Shown: piece by piece, positions 54,739 through 62,974 of the stretch | Position numbering within the stretch: position 1 is the first letter of the stretch | Layout of the letters: every line of letters begins with the position of its first letter | Source of the DNA: JAFGBI01 sp964480725 | Lineage (GTDB): Bacteria > Myxococcota_A > Polyangia > Polyangiales > Polyangiaceae | Direction: 5' to 3' | Length of the DNA stretch: 64,000 nucleotides | NCBI GenBank assembly: GCA_964480725.1 | Contig: CAYZQO010000020.1 | Span: 1-64,000 of the forward strand | Position numbers and translations under genes: made by a program | Notes under the pieces: model-generated | The model's input: the letters and a program-made list of their open reading frames with translations, nothing else | What the model was told of the DNA's origin: nothing | The model's database searches: none

Positions 54739-55376
54739 ATCTCGGGGATCTTGGTCCCCGCCGCGTAGCGCACGGTGAGCAGGCGAGCGCCGATGGTGGT
54801 CCACCGGTAGGCGACGGTCACTTCGAGGGAGCCGCGGATGGGCATCACCAGGCTGGCCACGCTCTTCGGCCGCGCGTAGGTCATCACCTCGCCTGCGATG
54901 ATCCCCTCGCGCTTGATCACGGCCAGATCCTGCACCGCCTCGCCGCGACAGCTCACGCGGAGCCACTCGCGGAGGAACTTGGTTTCGCAACGCAGTGGCG
55001 TGGAGTGGCGGACGTCGATCTCCTTGGGGACCGCGTCCCATTCGGCCGTGGTGGGCGGACTCGAGCGCTGCCCGATGCCGGCGAAGAGCGCTTCGGGGCC
55101 GAGGACCGGGGGTGGCGCGGCGACCGAGCTGGCGGCGGCGGCCGGGGTCGGCGGCGGGGGTGGCGGCGGCTCCTCCCGGGCGACCGAGCGCTCACGGAGG
55201 CGCTCCACCTTCGCCGCCTCGAGGCAGACGTTCGACTCGCAGAGGAAGCCATTCTTGCAGTCGCCATCCGACGAGCAATCGGCTCCGGCGCCGCCGGACT
55301 GCTTGCATGCCAGGGCCGCGAGCACGACGGCAGTAGCGGCGAGGCCCAGTCCAACCCGATCCCGATCCCGCTTCAT
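54717..55376 (-). CDS. small lipoprotein with Cys-rich N-terminus, unknown function
   Basis: 219-residue lipoprotein (lipobox LALAC). A short cysteine segment (CSSDGDCKNGFLCESNVC) resembles the CxxDxDC modules of myxobacterial surface proteins. A Pro/Ala linker of about 30 residues and a C-terminal domain of about 120 residues follow. The latter contains TPLRCETKFLREWLRVSC and VASLVMPIRGSLEVTVAYRWTTIG. I do not recognise the C-terminal domain. It is third in a run of minus-strand envelope genes and its 3' end overlaps the convergent flavin reductase gene. Confidence 0.65.
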   Translation of the reverse strand: MKRDRDRVGLGLAATAVVLAALACKQSGGAGADCSSDGDCKNGFLCESNVCLEAAKVERLRERSVAREEPPPPPPPTPAAAASSVAAPPPVLGPEALFAGIGQRSSPPTTAEWDAVPKEIDVRHSTPLRCETKFLREWLRVSCRGEAVQDLAVIKREGIIAGEVMTYARPKSVASLVMPIRGSLEVTVAYRWTTIGARLLTVRYAAGTKIPEIYFDAPP

Positions 55377-55467
55377 GGCGCGATCATACGGGAGACGGTC
55401 GCGGGGACGCAACGACCGGCAGCGCCGCCCGCGTGCTCGGCGCCAGTCCCCCCCCGGCGGCACTCGG

Positions 55468-56019
55468 TCAGCCGCAACTGCCGTCGAGGCAGTCCACGCC
55501 GTCGTCACAAGAGCGGTCGCAGACGCCGCAGTGCGCCGCGGTCTGGGTCACGTCGACCTCGCAGCCGTTCGCCGCCGTGCCATCACAATCGCCCCAGCCC
55601 GCCTCGCAGCGGTCGATGGAGCAATCTCCGGCAGCGCAACCGGCCACGGCGTGCTCCGGTGGGGTGCAGCGTTCGTCGCAGCTGCCGCAGTGGTCGGGGT
55701 CGTGGTAGATGTCGACCTCGCAGCCCGTCCCTTGCGGATCGTCCCCATCTTCGTCGCAGTCCGCAAAGCCCTCGCGACAGGTCGACAGGTAGCACTCGCC
55801 GCTCCGACAGATCGCCACCCCGTTGGCGAAGACGCAGGGCACGCAGTCGGCGGAGCCGCAGCCCGTCTCGGGATCGTTCAGCGAAACGCAGCGTCCGCCG
55901 CAGTCCTTGCTGCCCTCCCCGCAGCCCTCCGTGAGATCGGACGGGTCCGAGATCACGAGACAGCCCCCGGGGCCAAGCCACGCCGCGAGCGCCAGCGCGC
56001 GAGCGACCCGCCGCGCCAC
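55468..56019 (-). CDS. cysteine-rich lipoprotein
   Basis: 183-residue lipoprotein (lipobox PGGC) with about twenty cysteines in modules such as CGGRCVSLNDPETGCGSADCVPC, GTGCEVDIYHDPDHCGSCDERC and NGCEVDVTQTAAHCGVCDRSCDDG. The last two are repeats of the same unit, common in myxobacterial surface proteins. No enzymatic motif is seen. The GTG start directly follows the stop codon of the upstream PEGA gene, with GGAGG six bases before it, so the two are co-translated. Confidence 0.75.
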   Translation of the reverse strand: MARRVARALALAAWLGPGGCLVISDPSDLTEGCGEGSKDCGGRCVSLNDPETGCGSADCVPCVFANGVAICRSGECYLSTCREGFADCDEDGDDPQGTGCEVDIYHDPDHCGSCDERCTPPEHAVAGCAAGDCSIDRCEAGWGDCDGTAANGCEVDVTQTAAHCGVCDRSCDDGVDCLDGSCG

Positions 56020-56994
56020 CTAGAACCTCCCCCGCAAGCCCACCGCCCCACCCCCGGGGACCGCGCCACCCTCGACCGTCACAGCGGCGTCACCGCGCCG
56101 CCGGTGCCACGGCTCGCCGCCGTCCAGCACCAGGACGACGGCCGCGCCCGCGGCGATCAGCGCAACACCAAAGGAGACGTCCGCGGCGCGGGCGCGGCCA
56201 CGGACCTCGCGCTCGTCGTCCGCCGTGCACAGGGGAGCGCACTGGCGGCGATGCTCGTCGCGCGTTTCGAGCGCCGAGAGGCCGAAGCCCGTGCCCACGA
56301 CGGCGCCAGCGAGCGCAGCGCCCCCGAGCCACCAGGCGAACGCGGGGGTCCGCGCAACGGGTCCCGCGGGCTCGGGCTCGGGCTCGGGCTCGAGCGCGGT
56401 CGGCGGCAACGCGGGCGGCGAGAAGTCCACCTCGACGAGGCGGTGCTTCTCACCCTCGTGCACCACAACGAACAGCTCGATCGGCCGCTCCCCGACGAGC
56501 TCGAAGCGGAAGCGGCGCGCGCCGGGGTTCACCTCGATCGCGCCGCCGTCGAGGCGCTCGCGCAGCACCGTCCCGTCGACCAGAACCCGAACCGCGACCT
56601 CGTCCCCGCGCCGCGAGCGCGCCGCCACCACCACGGTCGGGATGCTCCGCGCGACCTCCGCCTCCCAGGCAGCGCAGTCGACCCGAACGGGGCCGGGGCA
56701 TTCGGCGCTGCCACATTCGAGAAGCGCGCGCCGCGCCTCGACCAGACGCCCCTCCAGCCGGTGCTCCTGCGCCTCCCCGTGCCGCGCCACGCAGGTGCGC
56801 ACGGCGTCCGGCAGGGTCACCGCCGACCCCGCCGGCGCCGGGGTCGCCGCGGGCGCCGCCGCCGGATCCGCTGCCGGATCCGCGGGCGGGTCGGTCGCGT
56901 CGGGCGGAGCGCCGTGGGCCAGCCCTGCCACCAGGAAGGCAGCCACGACCGGGCCGATCCGCAGGAAGCCCGCCGGGGGCACGAAGAGGCTCAT
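56020..56994 (-). CDS. exported PEGA-domain protein with two transmembrane segments
   Basis: 324-residue protein. A signal peptide ends LAHGAPP. A Pro/Ala/Asp linker is followed by a helical segment (RTCVARHGEAQEHRLEGRLVEARRALLECGSAECPGPVRVDCAAW) and a PEGA-like beta domain (VLVDGTVLRERLDGGAIEVNPGARRFRFEL). Two hydrophobic helices follow at about residues 215-235 and 275-295. The layout parallels the TPR/PEGA protein at 41159-42187. A stretch of Glu-Pro pairs precedes the first helix. AAGGGA precedes the ATG. It is the first gene of a three-gene envelope run. Confidence 0.75.
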   Translation of the reverse strand: MSLFVPPAGFLRIGPVVAAFLVAGLAHGAPPDATDPPADPAADPAAAPAATPAPAGSAVTLPDAVRTCVARHGEAQEHRLEGRLVEARRALLECGSAECPGPVRVDCAAWEAEVARSIPTVVVAARSRRGDEVAVRVLVDGTVLRERLDGGAIEVNPGARRFRFELVGERPIELFVVVHEGEKHRLVEVDFSPPALPPTALEPEPEPEPAGPVARTPAFAWWLGGAALAGAVVGTGFGLSALETRDEHRRQCAPLCTADDEREVRGRARAADVSFGVALIAAGAAVVLVLDGGEPWHRRRGDAAVTVEGGAVPGGGAVGLRGRF

Positions 56995-57090
56995 CGTCCC
57001 TTGGGGCAAGCAAAGCGCACCTTGCCGCCGCCGCCTATGGGTTCGTGACCGGGACTGGGCCCAGGGCAGGACCGCGGGCACCCCGACCCG

Positions 57091-57120
57091 TTGCCAACCT
57101 GCCGGAATCGGTGCATTTTA
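57091..57120 (+). promoter_or_regulatory. possible promoter of the orphan binding-protein gene
   Basis: TTGCCA (57091-57096) and an AT-rich CATTTTAT starting 17 bp later stand out in GC-rich DNA. This supports a start codon downstream of it, at 57156, instead of the longer frame from 57045 or 57111. Confidence 0.35.
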
Positions 57121-57155
57121 TCCCTGTGTTCCTGTCCCGATCCGGTACCAACAAG

Positions 57156-58496
57156 GTGCACTCGGGTCGAGGAGCACGTGGGAGGGCACCCGGCACCACG
57201 CTCGGGGCGGCGCTTGGGGCTCTGGCGCTCGCAACGGCGTGCGGGGCGACTCCGCACCACGAGGACACGGTCGTGGAGGTGGTCAACTGGTGGTCGAGCG
57301 GGGGCGAACAGGAGGCGCTCGACGCGCTCATCGCCGTGCACGAGCGGCGCCACCCCGAGGCTTCCGTGGTCAACGCGGTGCACCCGGACGCGGCCGCCGC
57401 GCGCGCGCGGATCGACGACCGCATGCTCCGCCTCGCCCCGCCCGACTCGTACCAGGCCAACGTCGGGCTCGATCTATTGCGCTGGGTCCTCGTCAATGGC
57501 GTCAACGACGACGAAACCAAGCTGCGACCGCTCCACCCGGCGACGACCGCCGGGGTGAGCGACTGGAACGACGTCTTCCCCGCGGCGGTCACCGAGCGGC
57601 TCGGGGTCGGCGGGGAGGTCTACGGCGTCCCCGTCAACATCCACCGCATCAACGCGCTGCACTTCAACCAGGCCGTCCTCACGGAGCACGGGCTCGACCC
57701 ACCCGAGTCGCTCGCCGATCTCTACGCGGCGATGGACACCATCATCGCGGCCAACGCCGACCGGTCGGCGGCGGACCACGTCATCCCGCTCGCCGTGGGC
57801 GGCAAGGACACCTGGGCGGTGTCGGCGCTGCTCTTCGAGAACCTGCTGCTCGCGACGGCCGGCGTGGACTTCTACGTGAGCTACTTCCAAGGCCATGAGC
57901 CCGCCGACGCTCCGCCGATGCTGGACACGCTGGTGGAGGCCACGGCGCTGTGGACTCGGGTGCGCACCGGTGATCCCGACGTGCTCGAGCGGTCCTGGAC
58001 CGACGCCGTCGCCCTCGTCGGCACCGGGCACGCCGCCATGACGGTGATGGGCGACTGGGCCAAGGGTAGCTTCCAGGCCGCCGGTCTGGAGCCGGGGGTG
58101 GACTTCGGCACCCTCCCCTTCCCGGGATCGGCCCCGGCCTTCGTCTTCACCTCGGACGCCTTCTCCGCCCCGAAGGGGGCCGAGAACGCGGCCGCCGCCC
58201 AGGCGTGGCTCGAGACGGTCGCGTCCGCCGAGGGCCAGGCAGCGTTCAACCCGATCAAGGGCTCGATCCCGGCGCGGACGCGCGATGTGGATCTCAACAC
58301 CTACGACGAGCTCTCCCGCCAGACCATCCGCGACTTCGCGCAGGGTCCGCTGGTGCCCGCGCTGTCCGCGCTGACCCCCTCGGCGTGGGGCGATCCGATG
58401 AATGAGCGGCTCGGCGAATTCCTCGCCAGCGATCCCTTGGACGTCGACCTGATGCGGTTCAGCCTGATCAACTACTACGATCTCCTGTCGGAGTGA
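57156..58496 (+). CDS. ABC-type carbohydrate-binding lipoprotein, orphan
   Basis: 446-residue family 1 extracellular solute-binding protein. From the GTG at 57156 it has a basic n-region, hydrophobic core and lipobox ATAC. The mature part has VVEVVNWWSSGGEQEALDALIAVHERRHPEASVVNAV, YGVPVNIHRINALHFNQAVL, AMTVMGDWAKGSF and FVFTSDAFSAPKGAENAAAAQAWL, all typical of glucose/maltose-type binding proteins. No permease or ATPase genes flank it, so it either works with a distant importer or senses sugar. Length and motifs are complete. Confidence 0.85.
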   Translation: MHSGRGARGRAPGTTLGAALGALALATACGATPHHEDTVVEVVNWWSSGGEQEALDALIAVHERRHPEASVVNAVHPDAAAARARIDDRMLRLAPPDSYQANVGLDLLRWVLVNGVNDDETKLRPLHPATTAGVSDWNDVFPAAVTERLGVGGEVYGVPVNIHRINALHFNQAVLTEHGLDPPESLADLYAAMDTIIAANADRSAADHVIPLAVGGKDTWAVSALLFENLLLATAGVDFYVSYFQGHEPADAPPMLDTLVEATALWTRVRTGDPDVLERSWTDAVALVGTGHAAMTVMGDWAKGSFQAAGLEPGVDFGTLPFPGSAPAFVFTSDAFSAPKGAENAAAAQAWLETVASAEGQAAFNPIKGSIPARTRDVDLNTYDELSRQTIRDFAQGPLVPALSALTPSAWGDPMNERLGEFLASDPLDVDLMRFSLINYYDLLSE

Positions 58497-58510
58497 CCGC
58501 CCCCCGCCGC

Positions 58511-59377
58511 TCACAGCCCGCGTAGCCACTCGGGCTTGAGCGGCAACGCGCCGCTCAGCGCGGCGTCCAGAGCGCCGAGCGCCGTCGCCCGGTCACGGGG
58601 CAGGCGCGCACGCAGCGGCAGGTGGTTCGAGGCGTGGTTCGCGTAGAAGATGCCGCGGAGCTCCACCCGTTCGATCAGGGTGCGGAGCTCGCGCAAGAGC
58701 CCCCGCGGCCCCGGGAGCACGAAGGCGCCGCGCGCCGCGTCGTCGTGGAGCGGGGTGCCCGGCACTAGCATCAAGCTGAGCGCGCCGACGTACTCGGGCT
58801 GCATCTCGGACAGCGCCCGTGCGGTGGCGAGGGCATGCTCGGCCGAACGCGCGACGCCGCCGAGGCCGAGCAACACGGTGACGAACAGCTTCATGCCGGC
58901 GGCGCGCGCGCGCTGCCCCTGCTCGACGTGCAGCCGCGCGTCGCCATACTTGTTCACGGCGCGGAGCGTCGCATCATCACCGCTCTCCAGACCCAAGTGG
59001 AGCAGCCGCAGCCCGAGGGCGCGCAGCTCCGCGAGGTCGGCGTCCGTCTTCCCGGCGATGCTGCGGGCGTTGGCGTAGCTCGCCACCCGGCTGACCGCGG
59101 GCAACTCCCGGCGGATCATCTCCAGCACCTCGACCAGCGCAGCCTGGGGCATGGCGAGCGCGTCCCCGTCGCAGAGGAAGACGCGCCCCCCCGCTGGGGC
59201 GCGCGCCGCCGCCTCGGCGATGTCGGCCGCGATCTCGTGCCGGGCCCGCACCCGGAAGCGCCGGTCCCGATACATCCCGCAGAAGCCGCAGCCGTTGTGG
59301 GAACAACCGACGGTCACCTGGAGCAGGAGACTGTCCGCCTCGCTCGGCGGCCGGAAGACGGGGCCATCTTGGCGCAT
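58511..59377 (-). CDS. radical SAM protein with CX4CX2C cluster
   Basis: 288-residue enzyme that should carry a 4Fe-4S cluster and cleave S-adenosylmethionine. The cluster motif is CSHNGCGFCGMYRDRRF, giving CX4CX2C spacing instead of the usual CX3CX2C. VFLCDGDALAMP is the SAM-binding GGE-like region, and LGLESGDDATLRAVNKYG and MKLFVTVLLGLGG are the later barrel motifs of the HemN/YgiQ-like Fe-S oxidoreductase group. The substrate is unknown. The ATG at 59377 gives RQDGPVFRPPSEADSLLLQVTVGCSHNGC. It is divergent from the PP2C gene. Confidence 0.82.
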   Translation of the reverse strand: MRQDGPVFRPPSEADSLLLQVTVGCSHNGCGFCGMYRDRRFRVRARHEIAADIAEAAARAPAGGRVFLCDGDALAMPQAALVEVLEMIRRELPAVSRVASYANARSIAGKTDADLAELRALGLRLLHLGLESGDDATLRAVNKYGDARLHVEQGQRARAAGMKLFVTVLLGLGGVARSAEHALATARALSEMQPEYVGALSLMLVPGTPLHDDAARGAFVLPGPRGLLRELRTLIERVELRGIFYANHASNHLPLRARLPRDRATALGALDAALSGALPLKPEWLRGL

Positions 59378-59502
59378 GGCAGCGGTGGGTCGGAGTCCCG
59401 CAGCATAGCACCCGGCGCGCGGCGCCCGCCCGGCGCCGCCGCGCGCCGGCGGCAGGCCTCGCCTGGCCGAAGCCGCCTGCCCGCGGGGAGCCCGGCGAGA
59501 AT

Positions 59503-59533
59503 TGCGCGGTTCACGCCCCAACGGTCGTATAAT
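59503..59533 (+). promoter_or_regulatory. promoter of the PP2C gene
   Basis: A perfect TATAAT lies at 59528-59533, rare in this GC-rich DNA. TTGCGC (59503-59508) precedes it with a long 19-bp spacer. Transcription would begin around 59540, within about two bases of the gene's ATG at 59542. Confidence 0.55.
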
Positions 59534-59541
59534 GCCCCCCG

Positions 59542-60540
59542 ATGTTCAGATCGGCGCCGGGGACCGCACCGCTGTGGCTCCACGCCGTGGGGGCGACGGA
59601 GACGGGTCGCGTGCGCACGGCGAACGAGGATCGCCTCGCGATCCGGGAAGACCTGCAGCTCTTCCTGGTGGCCGACGGCGCCGGCGGGCACGCAGCGGGG
59701 GACGTCGCGGCGTCGATCGCGGTAGCGTCCATCGCCAATTTCTTGGAGGCGACCGCGGCCGAACAGGTGGCGCTGCCCGAGGTCGACCGCGCGGGGATCC
59801 CGAAGGCCGCGCGGTGGCTGGCGCGCGCCGTGCACAAGGCGAACCGCGACGTGCACGAGATCGCGAGTGCCCGGGCGGCGGCGACCGGAATGGGTTCCAC
59901 CGTGGTCGCGGCGCTGTTCGTGCCCCGCACGGGCCAGCTCCAGGTGGCGAACGTGGGCGATAGCCGCTGCTACCGGAGCCGCGCCGGCGTGTGTGAGCAA
60001 TTGACGCGGGATCACTCCCTGTACCGCGACGTGCTCGAGGAGCACCCGGAGGTGGACGAACAAGTACTGGCGAGGCTGCCGCGCAACGTCGTCACCCGCG
60101 CGCTGGGGATGGCGCCGACCACGCGCGTCGCGATCGGCACCCACGACGTCGCCAGCGGCGACCGGTACCTCCTGTGCAGCGATGGGCTGTCCACCTACGT
60201 CCCGCCAGCGCTCATCGCGTCTATCCTCGCCGAGCCGCGCCCCACCGGAGCCACCGTGCAGCTCTTGCTCAACGCCGCGGACGACGCGGGCGCCCCCGAC
60301 AACGTCACCGTCATCGTCATCGAGTGCCCCGAGGCGGACCCGGAGTCGGGGCGCCGCCGCGAGGCGCGCAACGCCATCGAGCAGCGGGCGGCAAAGGAAC
60401 GGGCGCGAGACACGGCGGCCCCCGAGATCCTCCTGGTCGGGATCGAGGATCTGGACCTCGCCGAGGTGGTCGCGAGCCTCGCTCAACCCGGCTCGGAGCC
60501 GCCGGGAGGCTCGGGCGGACCGCGGGGGTCGGAGCCATGA
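59542..60540 (+). CDS. PP2C-type Ser/Thr protein phosphatase
   Basis: 332-residue metal-dependent phosphatase. The N-terminal GRVRTANEDRLAI and LFLVADGAGGHAAGDVAA are the metal-binding motifs, MGSTVVAALF the glycine motif, ANVGDSRCYRSRAGVCEQLTRDHS the central one, and LLCSDGLSTYV and APDNVTVIVIEC the late acidic motifs. It would reverse Ser/Thr kinase action in the cytoplasm; the kinase at 42221-43705 is a possible counterpart. A charged C-terminal extension of about 80 residues follows the core. Its TGA overlaps the truD ATG (ATGA). A near-consensus -10 lies 8 bp before the ATG. Confidence 0.9.
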   Translation: MFRSAPGTAPLWLHAVGATETGRVRTANEDRLAIREDLQLFLVADGAGGHAAGDVAASIAVASIANFLEATAAEQVALPEVDRAGIPKAARWLARAVHKANRDVHEIASARAAATGMGSTVVAALFVPRTGQLQVANVGDSRCYRSRAGVCEQLTRDHSLYRDVLEEHPEVDEQVLARLPRNVVTRALGMAPTTRVAIGTHDVASGDRYLLCSDGLSTYVPPALIASILAEPRPTGATVQLLLNAADDAGAPDNVTVIVIECPEADPESGRRREARNAIEQRAAKERARDTAAPEILLVGIEDLDLAEVVASLAQPGSEPPGGSGGPRGSEP

Positions 60541-61676
60541 CGCCGCTCGACCTCGAGCCGCTCGTGCCCGAGCGGCGGTTCCCGGGAGCGCCGCCCGTCG
60601 CCGCCAGCGTCGGCCCCGAGCCCGAGGACTTCGTCGTCGAGGAGTTGCCGGCCTTCGCCCCCTCGGGGTCGGGAGAGCACTGGCTCGTGCGGGTACGGAA
60701 GCGCGACCTGACGACGGCCGCCCTGGTCCACGAGATCGCGAAGGCCGCCGGGGTCGCCGAGCGCGACCTCGGCACCGCGGGGATGAAGGATCGGCACGCG
60801 GTGACGACCCAGTGGCTCACGGTCCCGGCACGCGGCCGCCCCCCGGAGTCCTGGGCGCTTCCCCCGAGCATCACCGTCATCGACGCCGCGCGGCACGACG
60901 CCAAGCTCCGGACGGGACACCTCGCGGGGAACCGCTTCACCCTCACTCTGGTCGGCGCTGCGCCCGATGCGCTCTCCCGCGCGCGCGAGCGGCTCGACCG
61001 GCTCGCCGCCGGCGGGTTGCCGAACTACTTCGGGGCCCAGCGCTTCGGCCGCCAGGGCAGTAACCTCGCGGAGGCGGCGAGTTGGCTCGCGGCCGGCGCC
61101 CCGGCGCGCGGCCGGCAGACGCGCATGCTGCGCAAGCTCTTCCCGAGCGTCGTCCAGTCGGAGATCTTCAACCGGTACCTCGCGCGACGAGACTCCCTCG
61201 GGCTCGACCGCGTCCTCGCCGGGGAGGTCGTGCGGCTCGAGGGGCGCCGCGCGGTCTTCCTGGTCGAGGATGCGGCGGCAGAGCAGCCCCGCCTCGCGGC
61301 GCGGGAGATCCACCTGACCGGGCCCATGCTGGGTCCCAAGATGCGAGCCGCCGCTGGGGTTCCGCGCGAGCTGGAGGCCACCGTCGTCGCGGAGCTCGCG
61401 CTCGGTGAGGCGACCCTCACGACGCTCGGACGACTGGCGGACGGGACGCGACGGGATCTACTCCTGTGGCCAGCCGAGCTCGCCGTCGAGGCCGCGCCCG
61501 GGGCACGCCTCGTCGTGAGGTTCTCGCTGCCGCCGGGCGGCTACGCGACGCAGGTGCTGCGCGAGCTGGTGGCGACGCCCTGGGGCGAACGCGGTGCGGC
61601 GGCCGCGACGACGTCGGGCTCCGACCACGGCGACGGGGGCGGCGACGACGCGGACGACGGCGACGCGCCGGCCTAG
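60537..61676 (+). CDS. truD: tRNA pseudouridine synthase TruD
   Basis: 379-residue enzyme that makes pseudouridine 13 in tRNA-Glu. FVVEELPAFAPSGSGEHWLVRVRKRDLTT, the catalytic Asp85 in GTAGMKDRHAVTTQW and GLPNYFGAQRFGRQGSNLAEA are the TruD hallmarks, with the insertion domain between. The C-terminal about 25 residues are Gly/Asp-rich and look disordered. The start overlaps the PP2C stop by 4 bp, so the two are coupled. Confidence 0.95.
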   Translation: MTPLDLEPLVPERRFPGAPPVAASVGPEPEDFVVEELPAFAPSGSGEHWLVRVRKRDLTTAALVHEIAKAAGVAERDLGTAGMKDRHAVTTQWLTVPARGRPPESWALPPSITVIDAARHDAKLRTGHLAGNRFTLTLVGAAPDALSRARERLDRLAAGGLPNYFGAQRFGRQGSNLAEAASWLAAGAPARGRQTRMLRKLFPSVVQSEIFNRYLARRDSLGLDRVLAGEVVRLEGRRAVFLVEDAAAEQPRLAAREIHLTGPMLGPKMRAAAGVPRELEATVVAELALGEATLTTLGRLADGTRRDLLLWPAELAVEAAPGARLVVRFSLPPGGYATQVLRELVATPWGERGAAAATTSGSDHGDGGGDDADDGDAPA

Positions 61677-61703
61677 AACACCGAACAGGTTGCCGACAGC
61701 GAC

Positions 61704-61756
61704 GGAGGCCCGGAAAATGCCTCCGTGCAGGGCGAGGAGACATTTTCCAGGCCTCC
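61704..61756. repeat. nested inverted repeat after truD
   Basis: 21-base arms at 61704-61724 and 61736-61756 are complementary with two mismatches, separated by 11 bases. Each arm is itself palindromic at its ends (GGAGGC...GCCTCC), so alternative hairpins form. It lies 28 bp after truD and may be a terminator or a dispersed palindromic element. No T-run follows. Confidence 0.75.
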
Positions 61757-61804
61757 TTCGCCGAAGTCTGCTCCCAATTCGGCGTTCCAGCTCGTTGATC
61801 TGTC

Positions 61805-61827
61805 GCAGCAATCAACCTGATTGCTGC
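61805..61827. terminator. perfect 10-bp inverted repeat between convergent genes
   Basis: GCAGCAATCA and TGATTGCTGC are perfect inverted arms with a 3-base ACC loop. It lies 18 bp beyond the 3' end of the minus-strand peptidase-like gene and 128 bp after truD, so it may terminate transcription in either direction, though flanking T-tracts are short. Confidence 0.5.
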
Positions 61828-61845
61828 TCTAGGCGCGCCCGCACC

Positions 61846-62850
61846 TCACCGCTCGCGGCGCGCGACCGCGCGGAAGAAGCGCGCGTCGAGCGCGGGGAGC
61901 ACGGCCTCCACCTGGCGCTCGATCGCGGCGACCTTGCGGCGGATCACCGGATCGGTGGCGGCGAGCGCGGCGACGTCCCCGGGCGCCGTCATCAGGAACG
62001 AGAAGACCTCGGCCTTGTCCTCCTCCAGCCCCGCCGTCGCGTAGCGGGACACGAACCCGGGCAGCCCCCGGGTGAGCCGCGAGCTGCCCGGTTCCCGCAT
62101 CGCGCGCCCACCGACGCCGTACACGAAATAGCGATCGTTCATCGCCTCCCACGCGGGGTCGACCAGCACCTGATCGTCGTCGGAGAAGTCGATGAAGTGA
62201 AAGAGCTCGTGGTGCAGCAGTCGCCGGAGGAACTCCGGCGGGGAGCCGACGTCGAGCAGCAGGGTCTGCTGGTAGTTCGGCAGCGAGGGGATGCTGGCGC
62301 CCCCCTCTGCCAGCTCGGCGCAGAGCAGCAAGCGCCGGAGGCGCGCACCCGCGAGCGCGCCCGCCGGGAAGCGACCGAGCTCGTGAGCGACCACCGTGGC
62401 CGCCTCGGCTGCCGCCGCCGCGGACGGCGGGCGGCCGGTCACCGGGCCGTGGTAGAGGTCGAGCGAGAAGCTCCGCTCGGGCAAGAGCAGCTTCAATCCT
62501 TGGGCGTGCTCCACCGCGGCCGCCGCTCGCACCAGCGCGGCCTCGGCGACCCCGGTGGACTCGAACCCAGCCGGCCCGCCGCGGCCGGGCCGCGCCCCCG
62601 CCAAGGACGGCCCGGGGGCGCGCGCGGCCGGCACCGCCACGGCGACCCAGCCTCGCTCGCCGAGGTCCCGCTCGACGAGGGACTCCGCGTAACGCTCGAT
62701 AGCGTCGGCGTGGGCGCGCGGGTCGGCGAGCTCGTGCGCGAAGAAGCTCACGATCGCCACGACGAGCGCGGCGCCGAGGATCGTCACCGGCATGAACCCC
62801 ACTGGGTGGCGCCCGAGCCGGCGGCGAGGGAGCACGGTCCGCTCACGCAC
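61846..62850 (-). CDS. membrane-anchored zinc peptidase-like protein
   Basis: 334-residue protein. A basic start and one N-terminal transmembrane helix (FMPVTILGAALVVAIVSFFA) are followed by an outside domain. LLHHELFHFIDFSDDD contains HExxH (His214, Glu215, His218), the mark of zincin metallopeptidases. EEDKAEVFSFL downstream could supply a third metal ligand. The region between, with WEAMNDRYFVYGVGG, is typical of putative zinc-binding peptidases of unknown substrate. The GTG at 62850 is the best start I can find. GTG at 62835 is also possible. Confidence 0.65.
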   Translation of the reverse strand: MRERTVLPRRRLGRHPVGFMPVTILGAALVVAIVSFFAHELADPRAHADAIERYAESLVERDLGERGWVAVAVPAARAPGPSLAGARPGRGGPAGFESTGVAEAALVRAAAAVEHAQGLKLLLPERSFSLDLYHGPVTGRPPSAAAAAEAATVVAHELGRFPAGALAGARLRRLLLCAELAEGGASIPSLPNYQQTLLLDVGSPPEFLRRLLHHELFHFIDFSDDDQVLVDPAWEAMNDRYFVYGVGGRAMREPGSSRLTRGLPGFVSRYATAGLEEDKAEVFSFLMTAPGDVAALAATDPVIRRKVAAIERQVEAVLPALDARFFRAVARRER

Positions 62851-62974
62851 GAGCAGGGTTCTAGCGCGGGGCGGTCGGACCGCCCACCGAGCCGCGACCG
62901 GAGTACGGGCAGTGCACACCCGAGCTGGACGCGCGTCGCCGCCCCGACCTTGGCTCCGCCCCCTTGCTACCCGG

